Shown: piece by piece, positions 1 through 12,332 of the stretch
Layout of the letters: each line of letters begins with the position of its first letter
How positions within the stretch are numbered: position 1 is the first letter of the stretch
Source of the DNA: Nymphaea colorata
Lineage: Eukaryota > Streptophyta > Magnoliopsida > Nymphaeales > Nymphaeaceae
DNA: 60,000 bases
Assembly (NCBI RefSeq): GCF_008831285.2
Contig: NC_045148.1
Location: 16,720,802 to 16,780,801 of the forward strand
Direction of reading: 5' to 3'
Made by a program: the position numbers and the translations under genes
The notes under the pieces: generated by a model
Seen by the model: only the letters and a program-made list of their open reading frames with translations
Databases searched by the model: none
Told to the model about the DNA's origin: nothing

Positions 1-2564
1 AAGAGATGAGCTAAAAGTAAATAGGTACTAATGGCACGAGAAGTGAATATGTAAAAAAAAAAAGTGAAAAATAGTTTAAAGCTAGAAAGAAGAAAGAAAC
101 AATACATAAATTGACAATTATAGTGCAAATAATTAAGTTTTCTATGCACGATATCATAGAACTATCTAATTAGACGCTCAACAATCAAAGCACATAAAGC
201 ACTTAAAATTGAGTGATCATGATCAAAAGTCATAGTGAAAAATTGAAAATCTCTTCCTTTTTCTTCCATGAGGTTAACAATATAGACAAAATCTCTGTGT
301 GCTAAAAATTTGAATTGAAGTGTGGGCAAGAAAAAAATCATGCTGAAAAAGGCTCAGTATCGACAAGAATTGTATCTTATACTATTTCATCCATACAACG
401 TTACAAACTAAGCATGCTGTGATCCAAATGTGCTTCATGATATGTGGTATTGTGGTTACTATCCATCTCAGTTCATATTTCTTTCAATTAGTGTTCACTG
501 CCACACGCCAATAACAAGCAGGTAACTCCCTTCCTCTTTCAGCTCTGAAGTTTCCACATGCACTTCAAATGGAACTAAGTAAATGAGCAAAACCAAGCTT
601 AAATAAAGGCTGACCAATCTTGGCTTGGTATAGGACAATGTTGAGATCTGCCATTTTCAAGTCCAAGAATGTCAAATATATTAAGTTACAAAGCAAAAAG
701 GTTTTGAATTTGCACGAGGTCATAAAGAAAGCTTAGCAGTTTTGTTACAAACTAAGGCTTCACTTGAGCTAATTTAACTAAAGAAATTTTAATCAAAGCA
801 ATTTCTAGCCAATATCAACCAAAGTGGCAGGAAGACATGGTGGAATTCGAGAATGCCAGACATTCCATGCGTAATTTATAATCATAGCATCCAGATCATT
901 TTTAAGTTGCCTATGGGTATTATATCCATAGCATCCACATAACCTTAAATTAATCATAAAGCCACAACCAAGCTTCAAAGAGTCCATCAACCAAGACGTA
1001 CTTTGCAATGTTTCTTGAAAGCCTGAAATACTTTCCTATCAGTAACAATAAGTTCAGCATGTCTCCTGATCACAGTAATCCACTGAAAAGAAATAGGACA
1101 GCAAAACGAAGTAAGCATTGGGTTAGAAGGAACACTAATCGTGAGACACTATCTTTCAAACAGAACTACTGATTCTAATATGAACCAAATAACCAAAGAA
1201 AACATGATCAGATTGAAACAAGATAACCTGTGAGCCCTTTCTCCACGTATTTTTGGGTATAACATGTGACATCTTTGGATTGTAGCGGCTTTCTTTCAAA
1301 TTAAGGAAGCTGGAAATAACAGGAAAAGAGAAAAAAAAAAGAAGCACCAAAATGAGTCAAACAAGAATATCTGTAGGATTATAAAGCATAGCAACAAATC
1401 ATGTTTATAAGGGCCAGAATGAATGCCTACTGCAAAATAGTATAGCTGCGTTACATTAGACAGACGATGCTAAAAAAAGAAAAAAGAAAAGGGATGAATG
1501 TATATAACAAAATCAGGGAATCCCTTCACACACCTGTCAACAAAACTTCTTGGAGAAGAGATCAAGTAATCATATATGTAGGTGAAATTGTATAAAGGAA
1601 CACAACTGCAATAAAGATTCAAATCATTAGTTCCACATCTGATAATTTGGAGCAACATGTACATCTTTGACTCGGTCGATCCTAGAACTATTAGGATGAA
1701 AATGGAGAAGTTAGAATGTACACCGGTAGTAATGTCAATAAGGAACATAAAAGGCAACATATAGCTGTGCTAGAGGTGTGGAAAAAAGAGCTCTATGATG
1801 TAAGAGGAAAACGAATGGAGCTCTACAACTACTACAGACAACAATAAAACCAAAAAATGAAGAAAAACGAATGAGAATTAGACGGCACGATGAAACTACG
1901 GATGCAATTTTATAAGAAAATTCATGGAAAAAGGAACTGAACCTATCAGATAGAAGAACAAATCGTTGGTTTGCTGGATCATGAAGTGCCTTGGAGAGCA
2001 ACAAACGCTCTGCTTCGATCATGCTCGCCTCTCCCCAGGCTACCTAAGAATCACAAAGTCACACGATGAAAGCATTAATAACTCAAGCTAACAGAATTCA
2101 CTTCGATACTCGATTGATCACCAAGGGAATGAAAAATCCAAACCTGAATACTATGATTCAACTGGCGCCCGTAACAATAGGAGCACCTCGACGTCCTGTG
2201 GTCGAAGACGAACCCGGGCCGGGAGTGCACGTAAATGGAGAACTTCTCCTCATCTGCATTCTGTGCCCTAGACCCTTCATACAAGAAATGACGAAAAGAA
2301 AGAAAATTTTCAAACAAACATGAGGCAACAGAAAGGGAATACCTTGAAAAAATGCTCCCAAAGAAAATCCAGAGGCAGGTGCCGGCGGGCAAGGAAGAGG
2401 AAGGCAACCTTCGGCGGGCCGCTGAAGATGGTGGGAATCGGCGGGCCGGGAGCAAACTGCGGCTCGTCGACGCGGAGGACGGCGAAAATGCAGAGGATAA
2501 CACCGAGTGGGATAACGACCTTCAGACCAAGCCAAAGGAATCGTGCCACCGGTCTCTTCTTCAT
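1..2564 (-). CDS. GT14 (core-2/I-branching, BC10-like) glycosyltransferase, 5' part
   Basis: Partial gene; the visible exons are 2564-2343, 2260-2144, 2043-1943, 1605-1534, 1309-1228 and 1082-1002. All have AG/GT borders and the frame stays open through all six. The ATG at 2564 is followed by KKRPVARF and a hydrophobic stretch (about residues 8-28), the signal anchor of a type II Golgi protein. Then come family blocks seen directly: PKVAFLFLARRHLPLDFLWE, FSIYVHSRPGFVFD, YGRQLNHSIQ, VAWGEASMIEAERLLL, NQRFVLLSDSCVPLYNF, SSPRSFVDSFLNLKESRYNP and WRKGSQWITVIRRHAE. These are the order and wording of plant DUF266/GT14 proteins related to rice BRITTLE CULM10. The part with the NCIPDEHY-type block and the C terminus is missing. 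Nothing resembling it is in 1-1001, which I read as intron, so the 3' exons lie beyond the left edge. Exact acceptor sugar unknown. Family call strong; whether the gene is complete cannot be judged. Confidence 0.88.
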
Positions 2565-4825
2565 CACGACGGCTCCTCTAACTCAACCCTCAGGGAGAAG
2601 GCCCGAACACCTCCGTTGGAGATCAGATTTTGAAACGGACCTTCCTTGAACTGAAGCCAAAGGAAGACAAAGGTGGTGGTGATGATAGCAATGATGACAG
2701 GAGGCAAAGAAGGCGAAAGGAAAAGGCGAATCGATCACGTATCAAATTGTTTCTCACTTGTCCCTCTTCTTTCCTGTAGAACGAAGCTAAGCAAGCGGCT
2801 AATGATGATAATCATGATGAAGATGGTAACGAGGATCTAAGAAGCTCAGAAAGCGGAAAATGAGAATTGGGTATATCTGTAAACGACTTATTTTGCCTGT
2901 TTTCCAAAGATCGGTGATGATTCAAATGCCGAAAGATTTTACTCTTTCTCTCCGCGGATGGTTTACTGCTTTCCTCCCTCCCTTGAAGGATGAGTGCCAC
3001 AGCACCCTTCGGTCATTACGAACCATGCACGTTGAGGGATGGAAACCGACGACCCAACCTCCTCCTTTTTCTAGTGTTTTCATGGTCCGTCGTCATTAAG
3101 TCCATTACTTCTCCTTTATGAACGAACAAGGTGTAACGCATCACAGAGCAAGGAGGTGAATGTGCTGGCGAAGAAAAACATGCCTTCAATTTGAGCCATG
3201 TTTTTATTTATCAAATAAATGCGTCATTGCATATTGTAATTAAAGTTTTGTCAATTGAACAATAGAACGCAGTTTCATTTACAGTAAGTTTGAAATTATC
3301 TTGTTTTTTTATGAATGTCGGCTACTTGGGATCCCAATCTGTACAGCATAATAAACATTCGCGTGTCATCTTCCAACTTTCCCCCTCATTTTTGGGTCCA
3401 ATTTGATTCCAAATATTGAACATCTTTTGGTGCTAATGGGAGCTTCTTTTAACGACTACACGGTTGGATTGAAGACCATTTAATAAAGCAAGTGCGCAGG
3501 AGCAAAAGCCAATGGAAAACTACTAGACGACATAATCTTTGTCAATTCCATAAAAACTGTTATTGGGAGAAGTTAAGGCTGATTGATACTTCATTTTTAA
3601 ATTAGCTGACCAATCCATGACTGATCAGTCCATTTTTCGATTCCATGATATTTCTTCAATTCCACTAAAATTCTTTGAGAAGGGGAAGCCAAAGCTGACC
3701 AATCCGTGACTGTTAGAGAGAGGCAGGAAAGGCATGAGGACTCCAGTTGTTACAACATTACATCTCCCTCCTTTTTCAGTTTGTTTTATTTGAGGTGAGA
3801 GAAAATCTGAGTCGTATCTTCTTGGTAGAAAAGATGTGGACAAAACAAACGGTCCCAATCTCTTGCTTTCAGAACGTGACTGCCAAAATAGACCAAGTGA
3901 TGTGTACGTTTTTCCAGAGTTCAGCCTTTTTTTTTTCCCGAAATCTGATTCTTTTCTAGTGAAGAAGACCATCTAGTTAAACAAAGTCCAGAGTTCGCAA
4001 TGAGATGGACATAAACTGGTAAAAATGGTCGCAGGAATTTTATTTCTTCTCCATCAACCGCTAGTTAAAAAAATAGTTCTGGAGCTTTTTGATCTTCCAC
4101 TTTTTCCGGAGAATTATTTCCGGATAAAAACCTCCTATAGAACGGTGGTATAAACGGCAGTTGGAACAATTAAGACACTTTGGTGGATATATAAATTACC
4201 GAAAAAAGTGTGGTGGCTTTCAGAAAATTATCTTCTCTTTTTAATTCTAGGTGTAGTGGTAGCTTCATTCCCTTCATATTCTTCTGGTCGGCTCTCTGTA
4301 AAGCAAAACAGGTGCTGCTCAGCCGGTAAAGCGCCGAAATGTAAGCATAGATCTAACGGTGGATGACGCTGACTGCGTTGCGGTTCACAGCGAAGAGGGG
4401 GGAAGAGAAGGCCCACCAACCAGTTGATGGAAATCCAACAGCTATTTGCAAGAGGTCGCCTGCCAATTGTTTGTTCCAAGTACCCAGTGAATCTCGGGAA
4501 CTTGATCGAGCTAGAAAGCTTATGGAGAATCGTGGGCATGTCATTATTATTATCAACAAATATTAAATAAGTGGATTTGCAGCAAAATCTACTGAACAGG
4601 GCTCGAAATTTCGAATCTTGGAGATAGTTTTGAGACAAAGGCTCCAGTTTGACAGCCCTTGGCCTTTTCAAATTGCTGCTTAGCTTCAATGCTGCGCTCG
4701 TTTTCAATGAAGAGGGGACTCGTTTCAGCCCTTTTTGGTTGGCTGGGACTTAAAACAAAGTTTAGGCCCCAGCATCATCGCTCCCATGTTTGAATTGGTT
4801 CAAGGTTCAGAAAGTGTCGTGAAGG
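2565..4825. other. Intergenic region between two divergent genes
   Basis: About 2.3 kb separating the GT14 gene start (minus) from the PPR gene start (plus), so it should hold both promoters. It is AT-rich with scattered A/T runs. Open frames here (for example 4228-4707 on the minus strand, 159 codons) have no recognisable domain and no conserved-looking composition. I see no RNA gene and no transposon ends. Confidence 0.6.
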
Positions 4826-6226
4826 ATGATGAAGTTGAGGGCTAGGGTGTGCTTGCTTTCCCTTGTTGTTGCTAGATTTCCAGCCTTACTTTCATCTTCT
4901 TCTTTAGATTGCCTCCCTAATTCTTGTCTTAGTTTCAGAACTTCTGCTTTCTCCTTTTCCTCTTCTGCCTCCTCCTCCTCCTCCTCTTTGCCATCATCAC
5001 AAATGGGCTCTCCTGCTCATGTTCAAAAGCTCATTGCCTCTCAGGATGATCCTCTACTTGCCAAGGAGATATTCGACCTAGCCTCTCGCCAACCCGGTTT
5101 CCGCCACTCATACTCTGCTTTCCACACCCTCATCGTGAAGCTCGGCCGCTCGAATCATTTCTCGCTCATGGATTCTCTTCTTCGCCGTCTCAAGTCTGAA
5201 AGCTATCCTGTCACTCCTGGCCTGTTTGTTGACATTATGCAAATCTATTGTAATGCAAAGATGCTCGATGATGCTGTGAAAACCTTCCTTAGAATGCCTG
5301 AATTTAATTGCAAGCCCCTGACCAAGCACTTCAATTCCCTTCTCCGAGTTCTCATCGATCACAATCAGATTCGGATGGCCTATTCACTCTTCCAGAACTC
5401 TGACAGCCTCGGCATTTCTCCCAACATACAGACCTTCAACATCCTCATCAAGGCTTTTTGCCTTAACAACAAACTGAGTATTGCATACTCTCTGTTCAAT
5501 CAGATATTTAAGAGGGACATGATTCCGGACGTTGAATGCTATCGGATTCTAATGCAAGGATTGTGTAGGAAGAGCCAAGTTAAAACTGCCTTTAATCTGT
5601 TGGATGACATGCTCAACAAGGGGTTCGTCCCCGATGGCTTGACATATACAAGCCTGCTTAACAGCTTGTGCAGGAAAAAGAAGCTTAGAGAAGCATACAA
5701 GCTTCTATGTAGGATGAAAGTGAAGGGGTGCAACCCAGATATTCTGCACTACAACACTCTGATTGTCGGGTTCTGCAGGGAGGGAAGAGGGCAGGAGGCA
5801 CAGAAAGTGCTTGATCAGATGCCTGCAAATGGCTGCAACCCAAATGCAGTGTCTTACCGGACTCTAATCAATGGCCTCTGCAAGCAGAGTTTGCTTGAAG
5901 AGGCAAAGGCGTATCTGGATAGGATGGTATCACTGGGACTGGACCCTCATTGTTCAACATTTCACTCTTTGATTCATGGGTACTGCCAGGGGTACAGAAT
6001 TGAGGAGGCTTGTGGGATTGTGGAGTTAATGCTGAAGGGTGGTTTTGTTCCTCATATCCAGAGTTGGGAGGCAGTGGTGCCAAGGATTTGTGATGAAGAT
6101 GGTGGTGTTATGTTTGATGAGGTTGTGAAGATGGCTGGAAAGGATGCACAATTGGTCGGTCGATGTCGACAATATGGTTTTTCTGCTTCTCTCTCCAATT
6201 TATCTCGTGGGTTCAATTTCACATGA
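4826..6226 (+). CDS. Mitochondrial-type P-class pentatricopeptide repeat protein (At4g01400-like)
   Basis: Single-exon gene of 466 residues, as usual for plant PPR genes. Residues 1-58 are rich in Ser, Leu and Phe with few acidic residues and a run of Ser, typical of an organelle transit peptide. From M60 the sequence MGSPAHVQKLIASQDDPLLA begins the conserved body. About eight or nine degenerate 35-residue PPR motifs follow (roughly residues 130-430), with helix-turn-helix signatures such as PDVECYRILMQGLCR, PDGLTYTSLLNSLCRK, PDILHYNTLIVGFCREG and PNAVSYRTLINGLCK. There is no E, DYW or SMR extension, so it is P-class and should bind an organelle transcript for processing, stability or translation. 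Wording is close to what is known for Arabidopsis At4g01400. The upstream ATG (4826) is chosen because it supplies the transit peptide; M60 at 5003 is the alternative start. RNA target unknown. Confidence 0.93.
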   Translation: MMKLRARVCLLSLVVARFPALLSSSSLDCLPNSCLSFRTSAFSFSSSASSSSSSLPSSQMGSPAHVQKLIASQDDPLLAKEIFDLASRQPGFRHSYSAFHTLIVKLGRSNHFSLMDSLLRRLKSESYPVTPGLFVDIMQIYCNAKMLDDAVKTFLRMPEFNCKPLTKHFNSLLRVLIDHNQIRMAYSLFQNSDSLGISPNIQTFNILIKAFCLNNKLSIAYSLFNQIFKRDMIPDVECYRILMQGLCRKSQVKTAFNLLDDMLNKGFVPDGLTYTSLLNSLCRKKKLREAYKLLCRMKVKGCNPDILHYNTLIVGFCREGRGQEAQKVLDQMPANGCNPNAVSYRTLINGLCKQSLLEEAKAYLDRMVSLGLDPHCSTFHSLIHGYCQGYRIEEACGIVELMLKGGFVPHIQSWEAVVPRICDEDGGVMFDEVVKMAGKDAQLVGRCRQYGFSASLSNLSRGFNFT

Positions 6227-6524
6227 ACTGCTTGAGTAACTTCCATGCAATTTTGTGTGCATACAAATATATATATATATATGTCTAGAGAGAGTGAGAG
6301 TGAGAAAGAGAGAGAATACAATTTACATTTGCATTAACTTTTCTTGTACATTGTGGTAGGTTTTTTTCAGTTTACTGAGACGAATATCAAACACTCAGTT
6401 TCATAGTTTGATTGGAAATTTACTCTCTCTCTCTCATTTTCCTTTTACTGTAACCAAACTAGCAGACCTATTGCAGTTACCTATTCTCTTTATCACAAGG
6501 AAAAATATAGGCACCAGAGCGAGT
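6227..6524. other. Shared 3' region of convergent genes with short AT and GA repeats
   Basis: The PPR gene and the peroxidase gene end tail to tail only 298 bases apart. The gap carries a short AT run (about 6268-6281), a GA run (about 6284-6314) and a TC run (about 6424-6434). It must hold both polyadenylation regions; overlapping 3' ends are possible. Confidence 0.6.
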
Positions 6525-7590
6525 TTAGTTTGTTTGATTGCATTTCCTTCTAACCTCACCATTATTCCCAGTAAGGACTCCATTAGTGGAAAGCTTTGAA
6601 AATGCAGAAGAGAAGGTCTGGAGGAAGAATGCCTGGTCATTTGCGAATGCAGCAACGATAGATGATGTTCTTTGGTCACTTGCAATCCTTGAGTCTATAG
6701 TGAAGGGACCTCGTCCAGCTAATATGTCTCTGAAGTATTGGTTGTCGAACAAGATTGGAGTAAGATCATTGGGTAAAGCAGTTAAATTGGTTAGAGGCAT
6801 TTTGTCGGGACACAAGAATCTCAGATAGAGATTGAATGTATTACTCATGAAATCATCCTCTTTTGGTTCATATAGCCTGTCGACAATGTTCACACAGTGG
6901 CCTGCTCCAAGAGAATGTGATCCTGCGTAGCACACAATAAGTGCATGAGTGAGGAGATGAGGAGGCACAGTTAGTGCCTAGTTAAGGTCTACTGAGACTA
7001 GGGGTTGCTAATGGATACATAAAAAATGGATGTGACACATCTTATACAGCCAAAAAGAGAAGAACCTGAAACGGTAAATGAACCACGACCAATGGCTTAA
7101 ATCTAGCAAAAGACACTCTGTAGAAGGAAACAAAATCATGTTTGGTTAACTAGTGAAATTGATACTTGCTTATAGGATGCCATCTGTCCCAACTCCAAGG
7201 GCTGATAGGATCTAATATGCTTGGAACACAAGGTTGTTTTCCATGATAGCAGTTTGTTGAGGTACTAAACTTGATCGATGGAACACACCTCTCGTGAAAG
7301 AGGTTATATAATCCAGGTTTATGTTGTGTTTCTGAATGTAGGGAGACTAGATCCTGATAACCCATTATTGCACACTCTCAGAAAACTCCCTTTATTTTCC
7401 TCTTCACTTAATGCTCTTGAATATTGAATGAATAGAGAGATGAACAAAGTTATCTGTGTTGGGGTTCAGGGTGGAGTTGTCCTCTGAATATAACATATAT
7501 ATGCATGTCTGTATAAAATCTTTCACTTGACTAAATGCTGACTATTAAACATTGAATAGTAGAGAGACAAATAGAGTTGCCAGTTTTGAA

Positions 7591-7632
<42 letters not shown>

Positions 7633-8876
7633 GGGAGGGGAAGAGTGACCTAAAATAGCAACGGCTTCTTCTAGAGTCATGCCCATGGGAGAGAAGATAT
7701 TAATTAGTTCCTCAATGGAGATAGACCCACGAGGAAGGAAATGATCAGCTAACAAGTTATTAGCTGTGGTTGAGTCCTTCCTTCCAAGAGGTATCCTAAT
7801 CAGGGGTCCCCCAGAAACTGCCACTGATTTACTAGCAGCCATGATGATTAAATCTGCACATGAAACTTTGCCAGGACATTCACTTTCCACCACTTCCTTG
7901 ATTCGCTGTATCGAGCTCCTCTTTCTTATTCCAAAGTTTCTGTCTGATACCATCTCTGAAATTATATTTCGATTGCCAACTGAATCAAGCAGTATTGATG
8001 CATCGCACCCCTGCATCATTTACGAGATAAATGATTAGAGGCAGCAAATAGCAGCAATAGTAACCATGAAATAATGTCCATCATTAATGCTGAAAATAAT
8101 GAGTTCCGAGAGGGGGCAGATGGAGTTAGACGTCGATTCTGAGCAAACCAACCATTTCTCGAGTAATTTCTTCGGTGGGTTTTAGAAATCCAGGCTGGGA
8201 GGAGAACTGAGGATCTTTATATTCAGATACGAGTAACACAGTAAATATACCCCTCGTAGTTTGGCAAGACGGACACATCCATAAAAGCTTGATGGTCTCC
8301 CTTGCCACAGAAAATTTGTAATTTTTGTCGTGTTTTTCTTTGGATAAGCACTCTTTCCCCTAAATAAGTCTCAACAATGATTCATGACATATTGCATAGC
8401 CACATATCTCATTTTTGGCTTTTTAATTGAGAGATCTTCTTTGTCCAGAACATATTGCATTGAGAAATAAGGTCCAAAACCTACTGTTTCTCCACTATGG
8501 TGAAAGAAATAAGGAGACTGTTGCTGTTTATAAAAGGAGAGGAGGGACCTGCAAATGGAGAGAGACAGGCAGAACAAGACATGATAAACATTCGCAAAAA
8601 TGGTCATACGGTTTCACCCTCTTGGAAGGACGAAAAGGATCATTGATACTGATAATTTACAAAAGATACCTGAACTTGGCAATCGTGGAACATTAGCCTT
8701 AAAAATGCAGCAGCGGCTGTGACATCTGAAAAAATTGGTGCCATTGCTTTGCTGACCAAGGTGTCCAGCTGAGGACATGAACTATCGTAGTAGTCATACG
8801 AGAGAGAAGCATTCAGAAAGCCCACACAGATGAAGAATGATGCTGCAAGAGTTAGAAAGAGAGATATATGTGCCAT
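6525..8876 (-). CDS. PER29: Class III secretory peroxidase, peroxidase 29-like
   Basis: Three exons, 8876-8670, 8010-7650 and 6922-6525, give 321 residues, normal for the family. Residues 1 to about 26 are a signal peptide ending near ASLS, so the enzyme enters the secretory pathway and acts in the apoplast or vacuole, using H2O2 to oxidise phenolic substrates. The heme pocket is intact: RLMFHDC carries the distal Arg and His, and [10 protein letters not shown] the proximal His. All eight Cys of the four family disulfides are present (SSCPQ, FHDC, GCDAS, SECP, VSCAD, GHC, FLCP, RRKC). Unusual words such as [39 protein letters not shown] and VLTGN match what I know of Arabidopsis PER29 rather than the general FHDCFVNGCD form. 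Intron 2 starts next to a long AT microsatellite. The start at 8876 is chosen because it gives a clean signal peptide; the same frame stays open upstream through a CT repeat that would add a Ser-Leu run, which I think is not translated. Confidence 0.92.
7592..7627. repeat. (AT)n microsatellite in peroxidase intron 2
   Basis: About 18 uninterrupted AT dinucleotides lie some 20 bases inside intron 2 of the peroxidase gene, just after the splice donor at 7649. Likely length-polymorphic. Confidence 0.9.
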
Positions 8877-8920
8877 CTCTGCTTCTCTCTTAATCTTCAG
8901 ATTCTTAGGTGCCCAGCTCA

Positions 8921-8927
8921 ATTTATA

Positions 8928-8929
<2 letters not shown>
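8921..8929 (-). promoter_or_regulatory. TATA-like box proximal to the peroxidase start
   Basis: The minus strand reads TATATAAAT about 45 bases before the peroxidase ATG at 8876, at the edge of a long GA/CT tract. If used, the 5' leader would be very short. A second identical box sits at 8977-8985. Confidence 0.45.
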
Positions 8930-8930
<1 letters not shown>

Positions 8931-8976
<46 letters not shown>

Positions 8977-9000
8977 TTTATATACGTGTGAGAGAGAGAA

Positions 9001-9059
<59 letters not shown>
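8931..9059. repeat. Double (GA)n microsatellite in the peroxidase promoter
   Basis: Two GA tracts (about 8931-8972 and 8991-9059) are separated by an AAATTTATATACGTGTG-type spacer. On the gene strand they are CT tracts directly upstream of the peroxidase start. GA/CT tracts near plant promoters can bind BASIC PENTACYSTEINE factors; this is inference here. Confidence 0.85.
8977..8985 (-). promoter_or_regulatory. Distal TATA-like box of the peroxidase gene
   Basis: A second TATATAAAT on the minus strand lies about 100 bases before the peroxidase ATG, between the two GA tracts. Its distance suits a normal 5' leader better than the proximal copy does. The two boxes look like the result of a local duplication. 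Confidence 0.5.
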
Positions 9060-9060
<1 letters not shown>

Positions 9061-10509
9061 CGTCGTAACTTTATGACAGGCAAAGTAGCCCCAATAACAG
9101 GCCTGTCATTGCTTTGGTCATTTCACTGGTGAAAGGGACCATCTTCATATTAGAAGTCTACGGTCCGTAATCTTGACACAGTGAGGAGACTTTCCCAGTT
9201 TAGCTACTGATGCATCTGCCAATCTGGTTGCTCTTTTACTGGTTCTTTTAATGATCTTTGATGATCCTTCAGTAGCAAAATTTAAATGAAATGGATGGAA
9301 TGTAAGTAGGTGCAAGCTTGAAACAATGATTGTGATCGAAACAATGATTCTCTTTCAAACCTACAAGGTTACAAGCAGCTTCCATCGAAAAGCAGGCGTG
9401 ACTTTTGAGCAGCGCCAAACTTTTCTAGATCAGCAAAAAAAACGCAGGAGTTAATTATCTGAAACCTCATTCTGGAAAATTCATGGAGACGGCAATTGCC
9501 AGTGATATGTTAATCTTTTCCGAGAGAAAGATTCAGGAGATGTTGCAAATATAAATTTTAAATATATAAAAAGCATATAACGAATAACTATACATGAAAT
9601 TATAGACATAGAGTATGTCACAATTGTTAGGATTATATGAACTTTTAAAAATATCGCTACAAAGTTCCCGTACCTCGGATAATTGTTGGTGCACGACTGT
9701 AAAATCCACGTTCTCTCCTTGATTAGTTCGTGAAAAGCGGCATGCTTTTAAGAATAGAGAAAACGTTACATCAGCATTACACTCAAAAATCTAAAAAGGG
9801 ATATAGGAATGAAAGATTTTAAGGCCATTTTTTGAAGATTCTCTGCATATTCTGGTTAAAATTGATGGCAAGGTAGCAGCAGCTCCTTACTTGTTTTTGA
9901 AGATCAAGGTTAATCTGTCAAGGTCTATCTACATGCCATGTATGGTCTGTCTTTCCAGAGGACTAGGCCAGATCTTAAAAGAGAAGGGGAAAAATAGGTC
10001 TCCCTTGCTAGCTCGCATACAACGGCTAGATCTACATCTAAGCAATAGATCTCGAGATCCCAAGTGATAGTTTACAAAATTGAAGTTCATATTGACAGAA
10101 AAGTCTAGACAGTCATGAACTGTGCCAGATCATGAGCGGAAGCCATCCGAAGAAGGGTTGAAGCCTTCCCACCTTCTCTCCAGGCCTTGGGTTTAGGGCT
10201 GCTTTGAGAAGTGGGTAGACCCATAATATACCCGTCACTAGAATGTCATAATGCTACCGTTTATAGTGCAAAAAAGTAGTACCCATAGAAATATTGACAG
10301 GGTGCACTCAGTAACAGGCATTCTTAATGTGTCTATCAATGAACTTTTCTTTAATAAGAGAAAAGTATACATTTGATTCAAACGCTACTAATCAATGTGC
10401 ATACTAACTAGTACTTCATATATTAGTACACGGGCTTGAGGTCCATGCATGGGAACCGTGCAAACAGATTCGATTAGGATTGGCCAAATACATAGAGAAT
10501 TGGACTCTA

Positions 10510-10514
<5 letters not shown>

Positions 10515-10582
<68 letters not shown>
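10515..10582. repeat. (AT)n microsatellite, about 34 units
   Basis: An essentially perfect AT tract of about 68 bases, the longest simple repeat in the window. It gives an artificial Ile-Tyr reading frame. Confidence 0.95.
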
Positions 10583-10584
<2 letters not shown>

Positions 10585-11216
10585 CACTACCCAGATTTTC
10601 TCAAATTGCCGTCCCCATACCGGAATTCTTAACCATATCTATGCAGCTTTAGAGCTGCCTCAACGTTGCATACTCCATCTACATCTGCTTCATAAATAAT
10701 GTAGAAACAAGCAGAAGCTATAAATAATTGAGGGATTCCCTGCAGCCATATCACAGCTCAGCAGAAGTGAACCCATGCCTAGTTATGCACACAGCCTACT
10801 TATTCAGCAGCAACCTTTTCACTTGCCCAATAGTGATAGTGCCATTTAAGGCTAATTCGGAAATTCCATTTAAGGTCCTTATTTACTAAACTTTATTTGA
10901 AAAACAAGCCTTCCACTTGTGAATGTATTCCGGACATAGGCCCTAGCTACTTTTATTGACAACTACCAATATGCACAAACCTCTATGTCTAAGTTTGCCC
11001 TTTTACATAGGCACTACTTCCAACAGAGTTCCATATTTTGATCATTTAGTAAGTTGAGATGTCCCCATTACGGTCTACACTCAATTCTTCTTTCTGATTG
11101 AGAGAAAAAAATGGGGAAAATTTGTCACTAGATAGCCTGTCTCTCACTAACTTTGCGGTCCTTTTTAGATATAAGGAGGAATTTGTTTGAATGACAACTT
11201 AGTATAAAAAAAATTT

Positions 11217-11217
11217 G

Positions 11218-11275
<58 letters not shown>
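11217..11275. repeat. Compound (TC)n(AC)n(AT)n microsatellite
   Basis: Consecutive TC, CA and TA dinucleotide tracts in one run. Not coding. Confidence 0.9.
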
Positions 11276-12218
11276 CTTTTTTATGTGAAATTCACAAAAT
11301 AAATGAACACCAACTTTCACCACTATCTAAAAAAAAAGATTTGAGAACATTCTTATGTAGTCAAAACCTGGTATATGAGATCTCGAATCATTTCAAATCA
11401 CCTTCGATCTCATATCTAAAGTAGATATTGGATCTCATATCTAAAGTAGGCAAACCACTCCTAATATTGAAAGGTTTGTTTTTCAACTCTTGTTGCTTGC
11501 TTTCCAAGTCTTCTAAAGTCAACAATTCATGTCCAAAAATTTTCTGTTGCAGACTTTTATTTTATTTGACCTCTCATTAATGCAGAATATGAGGCTTCCC
11601 TAAGTTTGACATTTTATATTCAATATTTTTCAGCAAATTAATTAAAATGTTGACCTGGGTTTATTTCGGGACAAAAAGGGTAAAATAGTTCAAATTCCTA
11701 CGATTTTAACTACTTGCCATTCAAAACATGTGAAACTTTTTTTACCCTGCAGTTTTTAATTAACTTCCAATCTAAAGAAAAAATTATCTAGTAATTTCCA
11801 ATTTAATACATGTATATAAGAGAGGAGACAAGAAAGAAGCAAAGGCTGAATGATCGTTTTTATTTTTATAACATTTATCCCTAATAAAAAAATTGAAGAC
11901 GATGATTTTAGACCACTCATTAACCGTCTAACTAAACAGTTTTATCCCAGGATTTAAATTCGGATTCGGATTCTATAAAAACTTAAAATCAGGACCTTTT
12001 CACTAATTGGTTGTAACTTGTAAGTTTTTTTTTTAATTTTGACAAAATCTTCTATAAAAACTTATGTAAGATTGTATCGGGCTCTAAAAGCAAATTTTCT
12101 ATTTTGGGACCCTCCTTTGGAAATAGAAAAAGACTCTGAGGGTTTTTTTTCGTCAAGGACATTAAATTAAGTATGAACTAAATAATTCGAGGGCGTTCTC
12201 TTCTCACCATAGGCGCTC

Positions 12219-12226
12219 TATAAAAG
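12219..12226 (+). promoter_or_regulatory. TATA box of the RNase III-like gene
   Basis: TATAAAAG about 107 bases before the ATG at 12333, in a locally GC-richer stretch. Its position fits transcription starting near 12250. Confidence 0.6.
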
Positions 12227-12332
12227 GGCCGTTCTCTCACTATTGTTCTACCGGTTTGTAATTGTTCTCCAAGAAGCCTTTCCTTGAATCGCTTTCCTGG
12301 GGAATAGATTCCAACAAACAGCCAGTCCAGGC

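Larger units (their letters stand above)
9060..12210. other. Intergenic region with microsatellites
   Basis: About 3.1 kb between the divergent peroxidase and RNase III-like genes. It contains a long AT microsatellite (10515-10582), a compound TC/AC/AT repeat (11217-11275) and a 25-base-period direct repeat (11406-11424 and 11431-11449). I see no coding domain; the reading frames in it are translations of the repeats. Confidence 0.6.

Noticed and set aside
805-1008. A seventh exon of the GT14 gene in the frame at 805-1008
   Set aside because: Its sequence after the donor at 1001 has none of the expected family blocks; it reads as intron.
4228-4707. 159-codon minus-strand frame before the PPR gene
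   Set aside because: No recognisable domain, overlapping frames on both strands, and composition like the surrounding spacer.
8868-9068. Arg-Glu repeat frame on the plus strand beside the peroxidase
   Set aside because: It is only the translation of the GA microsatellite plus antisense of the signal-peptide exon.
10449-10652. Ile-Tyr repeat reading frame
   Set aside because: Translation of the AT microsatellite; no flanking protein-like sequence.
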